A DNA stretch of 64,000 bases from Candidatus Scotarchaeum otlingeri (GTDB taxonomy: Archaea > Thermoproteota > Nitrososphaeria > Geothermarchaeales > JDFR-13), in the NCBI GenBank assembly GCA_002011075.2, contig MTMA02000006.1, positions 1,232,599-1,296,598 on the forward strand, read 5' to 3'. The translations under genes and the position numbers were made by a program. This document shows positions 51,105 to 61,185 of this stretch, in pieces (position 1 is the stretch's first letter; every line of letters starts with the position of its first letter). A model generated the notes under the pieces. That model had not been told where the DNA came from and did not search any database. It saw only the letters and a list, made by a program, of their open reading frames with translations.

Positions 51105-52227
51105 CTTTATGTACCTCTACCTTACCGTCACTTCTAATATATAATTTCGGTGTCCCGAGTTTCCTTGACGATACTCCTCCCAATGCATAGATTTTATTGA
51201 CGATATTCTCTGATGCCAATCCTCCACCTAGGAGTTCAAGGGAACTACCTCTAGCTCTAGTCTCATTATCCATTATCCTTTTATCTTCCCTAAAATTATA
51301 GACCCAGCCGCCATCTATTAATTCTGCTCGAAAGTAATCTCCAAGGAAGTATACCGACTTGCTTAAAACAGAAGATTCTATGGCTACTACATCGTTATCT
51401 GTATATATGTATTTAGAGTGGTAAAGTAGCGATAGATGATCGATATAGTCGAGGGATTCGGTGAAAAGTATATCATAATCCATCATATACTTGATATATT
51501 TGTCTTCCTCCTCTAGCTTGACCCTCAGGTCTGGATCTATGGGGACTATAATAGGCATTTCATTATTCTGAGTAATGTTTATGATTTTATCAATATATGG
51601 TAATGATGAATCCCTATCAATATATAGCATTATGTATTTCCTCTTTTCTATGTCTAGTTCGTTGTGTATGGTTGAGGAGTTTAGGGAGCGATCTATATAC
51701 CTTATTACTAAGTCGGCGATGGGGTGGCCAGTAAGAAATATCGTGTTAGGCTCTATGCCTTCATTAATGAGGTTATGTGTCGATGTAGGTAGAGAAGTCA
51801 TTCTAATCGATGCATATTGGTCTATAAGTTGACGTAGAACCTCGTTCTTATCACTGATATTGTAGCTTCTCACCCCTGAATCTATATTTATAGATGTGAC
51901 ACCTATCTCATTACACGTTGTTACAGCTAATAATGAACTGTATGATGCTCCACAGGTAATAACGAGGTCTATCTCATTATTAATGATGAACTCCATTAGC
52001 TCATTCTTCATGTCATCTATACTTTCTAATCTAAATTTTATGGAGTGGTTGGGCTTGGGATATTCAAGTGTGAGATACTGTTTTCCTTTTTCAAACCATC
52101 CTTTTTCTTCAGAGATATCTATAACGCTAAATGGAAAATTTGCTCTGGATAGTTGCATGAGTACAGATGCTAGTGTATATATCTCGTCTTTAACTCCTAC
52201 TATGAACGTAAGTTTTCTGTGACTCAT
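51064..52227 (-). CDS. divergent UDP-N-acetylglucosamine 2-epimerase-like (WecB) protein
   Basis: The product has 387 residues. The N-terminal half of a GT-B fold shows LVITCGASYSSLLAVTTCNE, NIDSGVRSYN (WecB usually has EAGLR) and FLTGHPIADLVI (usually TGNPIVD). The C-terminal half is poorly conserved, and the SGG/E substrate loop is replaced by TDNDVVAIESSVL. Relationship to WecB is likely, but epimerase activity is uncertain. It overlaps the DPM1-like gene, so both probably serve surface glycan synthesis. Confidence 0.6.
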   Translation of the reverse strand: MSHRKLTFIVGVKDEIYTLASVLMQLSRANFPFSVIDISEEKGWFEKGKQYLTLEYPKPNHSIKFRLESIDDMKNELMEFIINNEIDLVITCGASYSSLLAVTTCNEIGVTSINIDSGVRSYNISDKNEVLRQLIDQYASIRMTSLPTSTHNLINEGIEPNTIFLTGHPIADLVIRYIDRSLNSSTIHNELDIEKRKYIMLYIDRDSSLPYIDKIINITQNNEMPIIVPIDPDLRVKLEEEDKYIKYMMDYDILFTESLDYIDHLSLLYHSKYIYTDNDVVAIESSVLSKSVYFLGDYFRAELIDGGWVYNFREDKRIMDNETRARGSSLELLGGGLASENIVNKIYALGGVSSRKLGTPKLYIRSDGKVEVHKGEIGDEWIRWLRV

Positions 52228-52301
52228 GACTAGAGAAATAATTGAGATACCTTACTATAAAATATTTATATGATGGCATTTTAGATTATATAGTGATTGT
52301 A

Positions 52302-52478
52302 ATGAGTGACGTATTTGATATAAAGTCAGCAAAGATTAGGTATAAGTGCTTAAGATGTGGCCATGTATCGACAGCGGAAAAGATCTCTGCTAGAAGAGAT
52401 TTTATGTGCCCAAATTGCATGTTTAACATTCTCGAGAAAGTTAGAGGAGAGGTTGTAAGAGAAACAGAAGCTGTCTAG
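52302..52478 (+). CDS. rpo12: RNA polymerase subunit Rpo12 (RpoP)
   Basis: The product has 58 residues. The zinc ribbon is YKCLRCGHVS and FMCPNCMFNI, followed by LEKVRGEVVR, the Rpb12/RpoP pattern. The open frame extends back to 52242, but TATA-like TTATATAGTG near 52280 and homology support ATG 52302 (MSDVFDIKSAKIR). The subunit stabilises the polymerase platform. Confidence 0.82.
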   Translation: MSDVFDIKSAKIRYKCLRCGHVSTAEKISARRDFMCPNCMFNILEKVRGEVVRETEAV

Positions 52479-52480
52479 AA

Positions 52481-53065
52481 CTATGGTTCTAGAAGCATTA
52501 TATATTCTCTAAGATTATCTATCGGAACTATCCAGACCCCCTCTGCGGTCTCTTCCTCATATGGTAGTAGGGTGACGATTATCGGGATAACCCTATAGTC
52601 ATCGAACTTCCCTTTGAGCATTTTTGTCCTTTCTAAGTGCCTTGAAACTATATCCTTCATTTTAGCTGAAGATATTTGGAGATTCCAATTTTTACAGTCA
52701 ACAGCTATAATCATGCTACCTTTACGGGCCAATACATCTATCTCTCTTCTTGGCCGTTTTAACCTATAATTCCTTATTACTTCATAACCTAGTTCTTGGA
52801 AGATACGGCTCGTGACCTCCTCAAAATCTTTCCAATCTAGAGCGTGGGAAACATCGGAGATATCAAATCCGAACCGTATAATCTCGGAAATCCACTTAAA
52901 TTTGAATTCAGGATCCTCTCTTAGTTTCGTTATAAGTTCACGTTTTGACTGATGTATGGTTTCCAGCCGGTAGAGAGGTACCAAGAACCTCGCCGCGGCT
53001 TCCTCTACCCCTCTTTTCAAGCTGTATATTAACGCTAATTTAAATCGGGGAGAATATTCTTCCAT
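52481..53065 (-). CDS. Mrr-like PD-(D/E)XK nuclease
   Basis: The product has 194 residues. The C-terminal part is restriction-endonuclease-like: DWKDFEEVTSRIFQELGYEV, EIDVLARKGSMIIAVDCKNW with Asp and the D-x-K pair. The N-terminal 80 residues are helical and unassigned. It may process damaged or foreign DNA. No methyltransferase or restriction partner is nearby, so a housekeeping archaeal nuclease is more likely than a restriction system. Confidence 0.75.
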   Translation of the reverse strand: MEEYSPRFKLALIYSLKRGVEEAAARFLVPLYRLETIHQSKRELITKLREDPEFKFKWISEIIRFGFDISDVSHALDWKDFEEVTSRIFQELGYEVIRNYRLKRPRREIDVLARKGSMIIAVDCKNWNLQISSAKMKDIVSRHLERTKMLKGKFDDYRVIPIIVTLLPYEEETAEGVWIVPIDNLREYIMLLEP

Positions 53066-53067
53066 AG

Positions 53068-53505
53068 CTAGGTCTTCTCCATACTAAGGATTAGTATCGG
53101 CTTGGTCACCCTCGCCACTAGTGCTCTACTTACACTTCTACCCAGAAAACGAGGCTGCTTTCTCCTCTTAACTAATACTATGAGGTCATATGGCTCCGAT
53201 GATGCTTCTTCAACTATCGATTCTATAATATCTCTACCAAAATCTATTCTTGAAGTAGTCCGGAGACCGAGATCCCTAAATATCTTCTCAGCCTTCTCGA
53301 GTTTATCCCTTACCCTCTTATACTTTTCCGTGTCTCTCAACTCTGATTCAGCCTCTAGCGTTGTTGCAAAGGGAATCTCTATAACACTATATAGTGTAAA
53401 TAATGTGGTTTTAGATGAATTAACAAGATCTTTTACAGCATAATATATTGTTATATCGGTATCTAGACCTATAGGTACCAATACATTCTTTATGGTTACT
53501 TCCAC
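53068..53505 (-). CDS. universal stress protein
   Basis: The product has 145 residues with a UspA fold: KNVLVPIGLDTDITIYYAVK at the start, YDLIVLVKRRKQPRFLGRSV in place of the usual G-x2-G-x9-G(S/T) ATP loop, and ALVARVTKPILILS at the end. The imperfect glycine motif suggests weak or no ATP binding. It overlaps the Lrp-like RAM gene by 10 nt and lies downstream of a permease with its own USP-like tail, forming one operon. Confidence 0.82.
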   Translation of the reverse strand: MEVTIKNVLVPIGLDTDITIYYAVKDLVNSSKTTLFTLYSVIEIPFATTLEAESELRDTEKYKRVRDKLEKAEKIFRDLGLRTTSRIDFGRDIIESIVEEASSEPYDLIVLVKRRKQPRFLGRSVSRALVARVTKPILILSMEKT

Positions 53506-53738
53506 TCACCCAATACAATTGAACTTTCTGTTAATTTTACCCCATTTATTTTAAGTATCTTATTCTTCATTATATCTCTAAACTCTTTTACACTGTTTAC
53601 GTTGAGCTCAACGAATATGTCGAACTCTCCTGTCACTTCATATACAGAAATTGCTTCATTTAGCTTAGATAGTTCTTTGCATACGGATTCTAGTCTAGGA
53701 GGATCGACAACGATCTGGACTAACACCTTCATAGACAT
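53496..53738 (-). CDS. stand-alone Lrp/AsnC ligand-binding (RAM) domain
   Basis: The product has 80 residues: KVLVQIVVDPPRLESVCKEL, ISVYEVTGEFDIFVELNVNS and KINGVKLTESSIVLGE, which is the alpha-beta RAM sandwich with no HTH. Such proteins bind amino acids and oligomerise, possibly with full-length Lrp regulators. Its place between an APC amino-acid permease and a USP gene suggests an amino-acid sensor for that permease. Confidence 0.88.
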   Translation of the reverse strand: MSMKVLVQIVVDPPRLESVCKELSKLNEAISVYEVTGEFDIFVELNVNSVKEFRDIMKNKILKINGVKLTESSIVLGEWK

Positions 53739-53743
53739 AACAC

Positions 53744-55612
53744 CTATTCTGATAAAAAGATAACTTGCGCTCTTCTTTTAAGTTTTGATGTTTCGATGGT
53801 CTTCTTTTTCCGTCTTCTTTTAACTATAGGGATGCATACTTGATCTATATTATTTTCTTCCATATATCTCAATAGGCCATCTTCAACTGTGTCGTCGATT
53901 ACGACTGCATATTGACATTTATATTCGCTTAAATCTTCACATATTCTGTTTAATGACAATGAGACTGACCTGCTTAGGCTTGCTATTTCTACATCTCCAT
54001 TTTCTACTTTTCTAAATAGTCTTCTAGGTATAACCGTAACAAGATAAAGGTCGTGGATATCTCCTAACTTCGCCTTTATTAGCCGTTTGATAAATGGGTA
54101 GTTAGCGAATAAGGGGAAGTATACCATTGTTTTGATGTGGGGCATAGCCGGAGTTAGCATTTTAAGCGCCAGGTCCTCCTTTATACTCTTCCCCATATGG
54201 AACCGATATATTGCGAATATAAGGATACCTATTATAATCCATGATAGACCGAGGATCCTACCATCTGGATGATATATTATTATTAATGTAAATAGGATTG
54301 ATGTCGATATTAAACCTATAATTGAAAGCAGGCTGACCTCATAATTCCCCACATTTATATTGAGGGGGGTTTTCCATGGTCTATATGCCTCGGAATCGAG
54401 ATTTCTTAATTTGATATGACTATAGTTTACGAGCATATATGATAAAAGTGCTCCGAAGTTATAAAGACTGGCGACAAGAAATATTTCTCCGGTAAAGGCT
54501 AGAAGCCCCCCTATTAACCCGAAAATTATTATACTGATATATGGAGTTGCTCGTTTCTTATGGAGTTTACTTAGGAAACGCGGGATTAATCTAAATCTAC
54601 TCATGCTATATACTACTCGGGATACTCCTATGACACCAGTATTTGTAGATACCATACTGATAGAAAATGCTACAAATGCCACGACGACGGCTAAATAGTT
54701 TCCAATGATGGGGATAGCGGCAGCAATACTTGCAATCGGATTATATACGTTAATAGCCAGCCCCTCCCACCCCAATACACCGAGGCCTAGCACAGAGAAC
54801 AGTAGTGTGAGAGCTACAACTGCTATTATAGAGTATTTGAAAGCGCGTGGTAGATATTTCCAGGGGTTCCTCGTCTCCTCAGCCGCTTGTGCAATAGATT
54901 CGATTCCAATAAAGCTACTCATCGCTAAAGTGACTCCATAGATAAAGTTCTCGGATTGTGTATCCAATAATCCTGTATAGAAGACGTTTGGTAGCCTTAT
55001 ATCTACCCCACGGATTCCCAATTGGAATACGAAAGATTCTGGGTTGAATACTAATAGATATGCTAGGGATAATACGACTGCCTCGGTTAATAGCGTTATA
55101 ATTACCAAGATTTGGTTGAAGAAACTAGATTCTTTAATGCCGATAATATTCAGGATGATAAGAGTGATTACGATGATAAAGGCTGTGAGACCAATCATAT
55201 TGATATTGACGGCGAATGAGCCTACATGTAGAGGTATTATTCCTCGTAGGGGGCTGAATATGAAGCTAAGGTAACCAGCAGCTGCAATCGAAAATAACCC
55301 TATATTCAATACATAGTCAAGTAATATGGCCCAGCCAATTATGAATCCTAACTTATCACCACCTGCTCTAACACCAAATATTTGTCCACCACCGGCATAT
55401 GGGTACAAAGAGGTTAATTCTGCATAAACTAGTCCGGTAGTAATGTAGCATATGGATGCCAGTAAGAAAGCGAAGGGTGAGAATCCAGCGGCATATGCAG
55501 CCACCAGCCCGATAGCGAGAAATACATCGGCGCCTACGTCCGCAAAGCCCATGGAAAAAGAGCCTAATAAAGATATTTCTCTTCGAAGGCCTCCATCATA
55601 TTTCCTTGACAT
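53744..55612 (-). CDS. APC-superfamily amino acid permease with C-terminal USP-like domain
   Basis: The product has 622 residues. Twelve membrane helices lie in the first 455 residues (GSFSMGFADVGADVFLAIGL in helix 1, TGLVYAELTSLYPYAGGGQI in helix 2, MSSFIGIESIAQAAEETRNP in helix 6). A cytoplasmic domain of about 150 residues follows, with USP-like strands (MLTPAMPHIKTMVYFPLFAN, YAVVIDDTV). It imports amino acids or related amines. The tail and the two small downstream genes point to regulation by nucleotide or amino acid. Confidence 0.87.
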   Translation of the reverse strand: MSRKYDGGLRREISLLGSFSMGFADVGADVFLAIGLVAAYAAGFSPFAFLLASICYITTGLVYAELTSLYPYAGGGQIFGVRAGGDKLGFIIGWAILLDYVLNIGLFSIAAAGYLSFIFSPLRGIIPLHVGSFAVNINMIGLTAFIIVITLIILNIIGIKESSFFNQILVIITLLTEAVVLSLAYLLVFNPESFVFQLGIRGVDIRLPNVFYTGLLDTQSENFIYGVTLAMSSFIGIESIAQAAEETRNPWKYLPRAFKYSIIAVVALTLLFSVLGLGVLGWEGLAINVYNPIASIAAAIPIIGNYLAVVVAFVAFSISMVSTNTGVIGVSRVVYSMSRFRLIPRFLSKLHKKRATPYISIIIFGLIGGLLAFTGEIFLVASLYNFGALLSYMLVNYSHIKLRNLDSEAYRPWKTPLNINVGNYEVSLLSIIGLISTSILFTLIIIYHPDGRILGLSWIIIGILIFAIYRFHMGKSIKEDLALKMLTPAMPHIKTMVYFPLFANYPFIKRLIKAKLGDIHDLYLVTVIPRRLFRKVENGDVEIASLSRSVSLSLNRICEDLSEYKCQYAVVIDDTVEDGLLRYMEENNIDQVCIPIVKRRRKKKTIETSKLKRRAQVIFLSE

Positions 55613-55729
55613 AGCTTATGCACCGTATCAAGACCATGCTGTAGTCTCTTTATTTTAATTATATTTAAATGCTATATTGTACTAAAAAAATATTCCGAAA
55701 GTTGAATATATAGTTAGCATTCTATATTT

Positions 55730-56953
55730 CTACGTTCTCCTCAGTAAATCTCGGGATATTAATATTGAAGCTACCAGAGGAACCAGAATATATAATGTAT
55801 AATGAAGCTCCGTGATATAGTATTGAGTATTGGTTAAATATACTATCGTAATATAGACAACTAAATATATTAACGCCGCCATAATAACTAAGAGGGTTCT
55901 GTATTTTCTTATTAACCTTTTTTCGATGGGCGAAAGGGGGTGTTTAGGCAGATACCTTTTCTTATAGATAAAGGAGAAGCCATATGCCGCAAAAACAATA
56001 AGAAATGTAAATATAATTAATTGCAAAGATAGTCTCCCGACGGCATTATTGAATGTTTGTCTTAGGAATGTGCCTAGTGCATTAATGATTGAATACTCCT
56101 CTATTCCTGATTGATTTATAAGTTGTTCTATAAAGCTAATGGTCTTCTCTGCCTCTATGAGGGTCGATGCATAGTCGGAGTAGCTGTCTAGTTTGTAATC
56201 AAGAATTACAGTATAATAATTTCCTTTTATAATCGGTTCTGAAATTAAGAGGATGCTATAATAAGTATCTTTATCGATGAGAATGTATATAGGAGGCTTA
56301 TCCATCAGATTATATCTTTCTTTAGTGGTTTCTATAGGTACCTCTAATGGTAGACCTATATATTCATTAATAGGTCTGACATCAAGATATTGTATATTAT
56401 ATATGAATGATATTGAGTAGGCCCCTGTGAATAATGAGATTTTCTCTTGCCCACGGATTAGATTGAATATGGGTTCATCCATATCTTTATATCTTGAGTC
56501 TAATAATATTGTTGCATTCCCTGTTGCCGGCATCTCTAGGTTCATTTGACTTATGAATTTTGAATCATTAAGATATAGTAACATAAATGGGGGTCTAAAA
56601 CTACTATAGCCTAGGAAGTACCTCGCATCTAAACCGCCTATATATAGCCCACTCATTATATAGCTGCTTTTGAACATCCATGTGGTTTGTGGAAGAGCAA
56701 CATATAGTGATCCATAAGAATTAACTTCAAAACTATTAGGTATACTAAAGTCATTGGTGAAGTTTTCGATATTAGAGGAGTTGGAGGACAATCTAATTGT
56801 AATTCTTTTTTGTTGGTAATCTGATAATTTATCCTTTACATAATTATCTACTATAAGGCGATTGCTAAAGGTTACGGAGAGGCCGCCGATAAGAAATATT
56901 ATGGCAATGAACACTATAGCGAGATATATGCGCTTCAATATTATATTCCCCAC
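55730..56953 (-). CDS. membrane protein of unknown function beside the peptide transporter
   Basis: The product has 407 residues. The N-terminal anchor is AIVFIAIIFLIGGLSVTFSN, and an exported domain of about 280 residues with many Ser, Tyr and Asn follows. Three C-terminal helices (LSLQLIIFTFLIVFAAYGFS; TLLVIMAALIYLVVYITIVY; LYILVPLVASILI) are separated by a basic cytoplasmic loop. The topology faintly recalls MacB/FtsX permeases, but I see no motif. It lies 84 nt after the binding-protein gene in the same direction and could be cotranscribed. Confidence 0.5.
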   Translation of the reverse strand: MGNIILKRIYLAIVFIAIIFLIGGLSVTFSNRLIVDNYVKDKLSDYQQKRITIRLSSNSSNIENFTNDFSIPNSFEVNSYGSLYVALPQTTWMFKSSYIMSGLYIGGLDARYFLGYSSFRPPFMLLYLNDSKFISQMNLEMPATGNATILLDSRYKDMDEPIFNLIRGQEKISLFTGAYSISFIYNIQYLDVRPINEYIGLPLEVPIETTKERYNLMDKPPIYILIDKDTYYSILLISEPIIKGNYYTVILDYKLDSYSDYASTLIEAEKTISFIEQLINQSGIEEYSIINALGTFLRQTFNNAVGRLSLQLIIFTFLIVFAAYGFSFIYKKRYLPKHPLSPIEKRLIRKYRTLLVIMAALIYLVVYITIVYLTNTQYYITELHYTLYILVPLVASILISRDLLRRT

Positions 56954-57036
56954 TCTAACCTAACTATGGAATGAATAATTTTGTAGAATAAAAATTTTTG
57001 GGGTTTATTATTATAAAAAGAGGCGGAGGTTCTTTT

Positions 57037-59889
57037 TTATCTCTTTCTAAACGATAGTCCAATGGATACTAATGACAATACGATTGCTACGCCTACTAAC
57101 ATTGTTATTGTGTTTAATGGGCCGGATAATGCATCTACACTGTCTCTAACGCCTGTTATTGACGCATCTAGGGTGCTCTTGACATCTTGTAGTGATGAGC
57201 TCAACTGATCTATTGAGTCGGATAATTCACCGAATGCATCTGCGATTGCGCTGGACATCTCTTCGAACCTTCTCTCCAACTCTGATATTGTACTTGGGTT
57301 GATGATTATAGATGCTGTACTAGTTACGCCCCATAGACCTCCTACTGATGCGAATACGCTTATGGTATATGCACCAGGCTCAAGGTCTAGTGTTACATAT
57401 GAAGGTACTACCACCCTGAATGTACCTGGACTGACCAATTGGGCTGCTTCACTGAATACAGTTCTTCCATCAGGAGCTATCAATTTAATTACTACGTCGC
57501 CGAATGTCGCTGGTTCATCTCTGACCTCTGGGTATGTCTGTGTGTAGCTTACTAATGCTTGTACCGCGAATGACTGGCCGACCTCCCTCTCGGCAGGTGC
57601 GATTATCGCATCTATTCTCATTGATGCGACTACCAGCCTCTCTTGCCAGTATGTTGTTGTGAATGGATAGGTCGGGTCTCTAAATGCATCTAGCTCCATG
57701 AACCTCTCTTCTGGCCTGTAATCCTTAAGTACGAATGGTCCGTTGCTGATATACATGTGGCTAAACCTTGTTCCGAAGTCTATTGCAGCTGCATACCTTG
57801 AATTGGCGTCTTCAGCGGATATCCAGTCAGCTGCATATGGCGGTATGTATGGAGCGCCAACATCTCTTGCTGTCTGCTCACCTACAACTACAGTCCAACC
57901 TGCTTCTTGTAGGTTTCTCAGTCCGGCTACCATATCTGCTGCGTGGCTCTTTGATATTAGGTCTAGTCCTTCAGCGCCTTCTATTGTCTCCCAGTAGTAG
58001 GGTGTTCCTGTCTCCGGACCGCCCTCTATAACTACGTACTCCATCGCTGCCCAGACTTCCCATGGCAGGTCTGGGAATACATCATAATACCATGCTATAA
58101 CGTTGTCAGAATACGGATGGAAGTATGTTCCGTATACCGCTAGTGATGTCTCGTTAATTACTTCGATGCCTATTATTGTACCTAAGAATGGCAGTACATT
58201 CGATGCATATGAACTGTCATAGAATGGATCTCCTGGGAAGTCTTCCGAGGACCATTCATATGCGAAGCCGAGTGTGTTCAATATGTCGGCGATATCCATT
58301 GGTAGACCGTGGTGCCAGTTGCTGAATATGTAGTTGTATGTTATTTTAACTACAGCTTTTTGACCAGGCCCTATTGGAACCCATTCTTCAGCTACTGGAT
58401 CAAATACCATGGCTGTTGCTGGCACTTCTAACTGAGGTATTATCTCCAGAGTTGTTTCGTCCACCTCGAAGTTCCTCTCTACCTTCCATGTGGATCTTAT
58501 TGGTATCGGCTCTCCTGTCGCTGGGTGTGTGAATCCTCCATAGTCTCTTAGAGCCATCCTAATTATCTCTGCGTAGTATCCTGTGAATCCGAGGACTGGG
58601 TTCCATACTGTTAGGAACAGTGCTCCCTGAGCTGAGAACTCGGTTATCCTCATTATACCATCATCTGTCGACATTGTCCTATATGGCCATATAGTTGCTG
58701 GTCCTGTTACGAATCCACCCACTAGGTTCTGGACTCGTGGGTTGTAGGCCCAGTATTCTATTGTGTTTACAGCGAATATCCTAACGGATTCTTTTAGACC
58801 CAATTCAGCTATTTCACGTATGATGCGCTCATACTCCTCTGGACTGGGTATAGCACCGGTCTCTATCAGCTCTGCAAGCTCCTCTATCGAAGCGTTTCTA
58901 TATACTAGCCATGCTTCGATTGGGAATGCTGGTACGAATCCGTGTGGCGGTGAGTAGAAGAAGCTGAAGTCGAACTCTACATATGGATAGTCTGAAAGTG
59001 ATATCCATCCTTCTGTGTAGATGTTCCAGAGGTAGTCTGCTGGGTTTGTAATGTAGACTGTGAATATGGCTCTCCTTCTATCATACTCTAGCCTATCTAC
59101 CTTTATACCTGCCTCTTCTATCCAGTTAGCGAATGAGAGACCTCCCTCACGCCTCTCGTCTTCTATTCTAATTATGAACTTTACAGTAACAATCTCTTCT
59201 CCATCGGGCACTCCAGGTCCACTGAATTTCCACCAGAATCCGGCTGGTGCAGCTGGATCAGCTACTTTCTCGAGTGAATAGGGAGTACCTGCTAATTGCT
59301 GTGATACTTTTGTTAATGCCTCGTCAACCATTTGTATACCTAATTCCCTGTTACCCTCAGGTGTGAAACCTAAGTCAACTATAATGTCGGCTATTAGGTC
59401 TATGAATGGGTTAGCCGGCATTATGGGGCTGAACATTGGCTCTCCTCCGCCAAGCAGTATGTTATCTATCAAGAACTTTCTATCTAGTATGAAATTCATT
59501 GCAAATCTTACTTTCCTAATAGCAAACGGATTGAAATGCACCTCCCCAGCTGTTGTATTTATTATTCCAGGCCCTAACTCAGGTGTATAAGCTGGATTGA
59601 ATACATATGACCAGAATGCAGATCTAGCTTCGGCAAGTTTCAGATTCTCCTTGACCGCAGATGGTAGCCTCTCTAATGTAGCGGGTGATACACCCCATAG
59701 GAAGAGGTCTGTCCTACCTGCAGCTACGTCTCCCAAACCTACGTCCTGTGACAGCCTTACATCGATAAATATCTTATCTAGAGGTGGACCCGGTTGATCG
59801 GCTTGTGATAAGGTTGTTAATGTGTACCCTGGTACCAGAGCTAATACGAAGAGTAGAACTAGTAGAATTGCTTTGACACTTCTAACCAT
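57037..59889 (-). CDS. oligopeptide ABC transporter substrate-binding protein, membrane-anchored
   Basis: The product has about 950 residues. The signal peptide begins MVRSVKAILLVLLFVLALVP; the frame extends to ATG 59904, but GAGGTG precedes ATG 59889, so I chose that start. It is an SBP_5 family protein (FNPFAIRKVRFAMNFILDRK, GGEPMFSPIMPANPF) and is much longer than the usual 550. A beta domain lies near residues 795-865, then a coiled-coil stalk (ELERRFEEMSSAIADAFGEL) and a C-terminal membrane anchor (MLVGVAIVLSLVSIGLSF). It binds peptides or sugars for the OppBCDF permease encoded just upstream. Confidence 0.9.
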   Translation of the reverse strand: MVRSVKAILLVLLFVLALVPGYTLTTLSQADQPGPPLDKIFIDVRLSQDVGLGDVAAGRTDLFLWGVSPATLERLPSAVKENLKLAEARSAFWSYVFNPAYTPELGPGIINTTAGEVHFNPFAIRKVRFAMNFILDRKFLIDNILLGGGEPMFSPIMPANPFIDLIADIIVDLGFTPEGNRELGIQMVDEALTKVSQQLAGTPYSLEKVADPAAPAGFWWKFSGPGVPDGEEIVTVKFIIRIEDERREGGLSFANWIEEAGIKVDRLEYDRRRAIFTVYITNPADYLWNIYTEGWISLSDYPYVEFDFSFFYSPPHGFVPAFPIEAWLVYRNASIEELAELIETGAIPSPEEYERIIREIAELGLKESVRIFAVNTIEYWAYNPRVQNLVGGFVTGPATIWPYRTMSTDDGIMRITEFSAQGALFLTVWNPVLGFTGYYAEIIRMALRDYGGFTHPATGEPIPIRSTWKVERNFEVDETTLEIIPQLEVPATAMVFDPVAEEWVPIGPGQKAVVKITYNYIFSNWHHGLPMDIADILNTLGFAYEWSSEDFPGDPFYDSSYASNVLPFLGTIIGIEVINETSLAVYGTYFHPYSDNVIAWYYDVFPDLPWEVWAAMEYVVIEGGPETGTPYYWETIEGAEGLDLISKSHAADMVAGLRNLQEAGWTVVVGEQTARDVGAPYIPPYAADWISAEDANSRYAAAIDFGTRFSHMYISNGPFVLKDYRPEERFMELDAFRDPTYPFTTTYWQERLVVASMRIDAIIAPAEREVGQSFAVQALVSYTQTYPEVRDEPATFGDVVIKLIAPDGRTVFSEAAQLVSPGTFRVVVPSYVTLDLEPGAYTISVFASVGGLWGVTSTASIIINPSTISELERRFEEMSSAIADAFGELSDSIDQLSSSLQDVKSTLDASITGVRDSVDALSGPLNTITMLVGVAIVLSLVSIGLSFRKR

Positions 59890-59925
59890 AATATTACACC
59901 TCATATATACTTCTTTAGTTTGGCA

Positions 59926-59936
59926 TTATATAAACT
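59926..59936 (-). promoter_or_regulatory. TATA box of the binding-protein gene
   Basis: On the - strand AGTTTATATAATG-like sequence is centred about 42 nt before ATG 59889, giving a short leader that carries GAGGTG. It indicates that the highly expressed binding protein has its own promoter separate from the permease genes. Confidence 0.5.
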
Positions 59937-60059
59937 TTATCAATCATTAAGTAAGTAAAATATATTATTAATTTAGATAGATTATTAAGATATAACGTGT
60001 TGTAATAACTATAAATAAATCATATTTAAGTATATAATATATAACAAAATACAACTATT

Positions 60060-61181
60060 TTATTTATATAACCAGCATGATACGTAATGTCCTTTTTCCA
60101 CCTCAATAAGCTGAGGCTCACTCTCCCTACATTTAGCTTGAATCTCAGGATGTTCCTCATAAGCCATGCATCTAGGATGGAATCTACAGCCTTCAGGTAT
60201 ATTTACAGCACTACTAACCTCTCCTTTAATCCAAATGTCCTTCATCTTCTTCCTCATACTGGGATCTGGTGTAGGGATGGCTTTTATTAACGCTTTAGTA
60301 TAGGGATGTAGTGGCTTCTTGATTACGACATCAGATTTACCCATTTCAACTATCTTACCTAGATACATCACAGCTATATATTCACTAATGTTACCTGCTA
60401 ATGTTAGGTCGTGTGTTATGAATAATATACTTATGTTATGTTTTTCCTTCAAGTCTAGCAGGGTAATCAGTATTTCTGCTCTTAAAGATACATCAATCAT
60501 AGCTATAGGTTCGTCGGCCACAATGAACTTAGGGTTTAATAATAATGCACGTGCTAAGACAACTCTCTGCCTTTGCCCCCCGGAGAGCATATGTGGAAAT
60601 CTGTTGGCTATGTCTTCTGCAGGGACTAGTTTTACTTCTTCAAGAGCTTTAAGGACCATATCGTACCTTTCATCCTTCGAGTCCCCGATTCCGTGGACTT
60701 TCATGGGCTCCTCCAATATATCATAGACTTTGTATGCAGGATTTAGGGAGGAATATGGATCTTGAAAAACAATCTGCAGATCCCTCCTTAATGGTTTAAG
60801 CCATTTTCCAGGTATGGTTGCCAGGTCTATATAACCATCATATTCCATTATTCTTCCATTAGATATTTCCCGTAAGTCCTTTAATGTGTCCTCTTTGGGT
60901 TCGAATAATACGTGTCCACCTGTCGGGTTATACAATCGTATTAATGTCATTCCTGTTGTCGTCTTGCCACAACCCGATTCTCCTACCAACGCAAATATCT
61001 TTCCTTTTGGAATGTCAAAATCTATATTATCCACAGCTCTTACGAACCTTGATGGTCTCCTAAATATGAAGTCTGTAAAGCCGCTTCTAATAGGGAAATA
61101 TTTCTTTAGCTCACGAACAATCATCAAATTATTCTGGTCTATATTCTTAACCAATTCCTTAATATCTGTAGTAGCCATCAT
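60060..61181 (-). CDS. oppF: oligopeptide ABC transporter ATPase (OppF/DppF)
   Basis: The product has 373 residues. Walker A is GESGCGKTTTG, the Q-loop IVFQDPYSSLNP, the signature LSGGQRQRVVLA, and Walker B KFIVADEPIAMIDVS (Ala-Leu is replaced by Met-Ile before the D-loop Asp). A C-terminal oligo_HPY domain carries CRFHPRC and C..ESEP..C, a four-Cys motif. It lies 4 nt after oppD, and together they energise OppBC. Confidence 0.92.
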   Translation of the reverse strand: MMATTDIKELVKNIDQNNLMIVRELKKYFPIRSGFTDFIFRRPSRFVRAVDNIDFDIPKGKIFALVGESGCGKTTTGMTLIRLYNPTGGHVLFEPKEDTLKDLREISNGRIMEYDGYIDLATIPGKWLKPLRRDLQIVFQDPYSSLNPAYKVYDILEEPMKVHGIGDSKDERYDMVLKALEEVKLVPAEDIANRFPHMLSGGQRQRVVLARALLLNPKFIVADEPIAMIDVSLRAEILITLLDLKEKHNISILFITHDLTLAGNISEYIAVMYLGKIVEMGKSDVVIKKPLHPYTKALIKAIPTPDPSMRKKMKDIWIKGEVSSAVNIPEGCRFHPRCMAYEEHPEIQAKCRESEPQLIEVEKGHYVSCWLYK

Positions 61182-61185
61182 ATGA

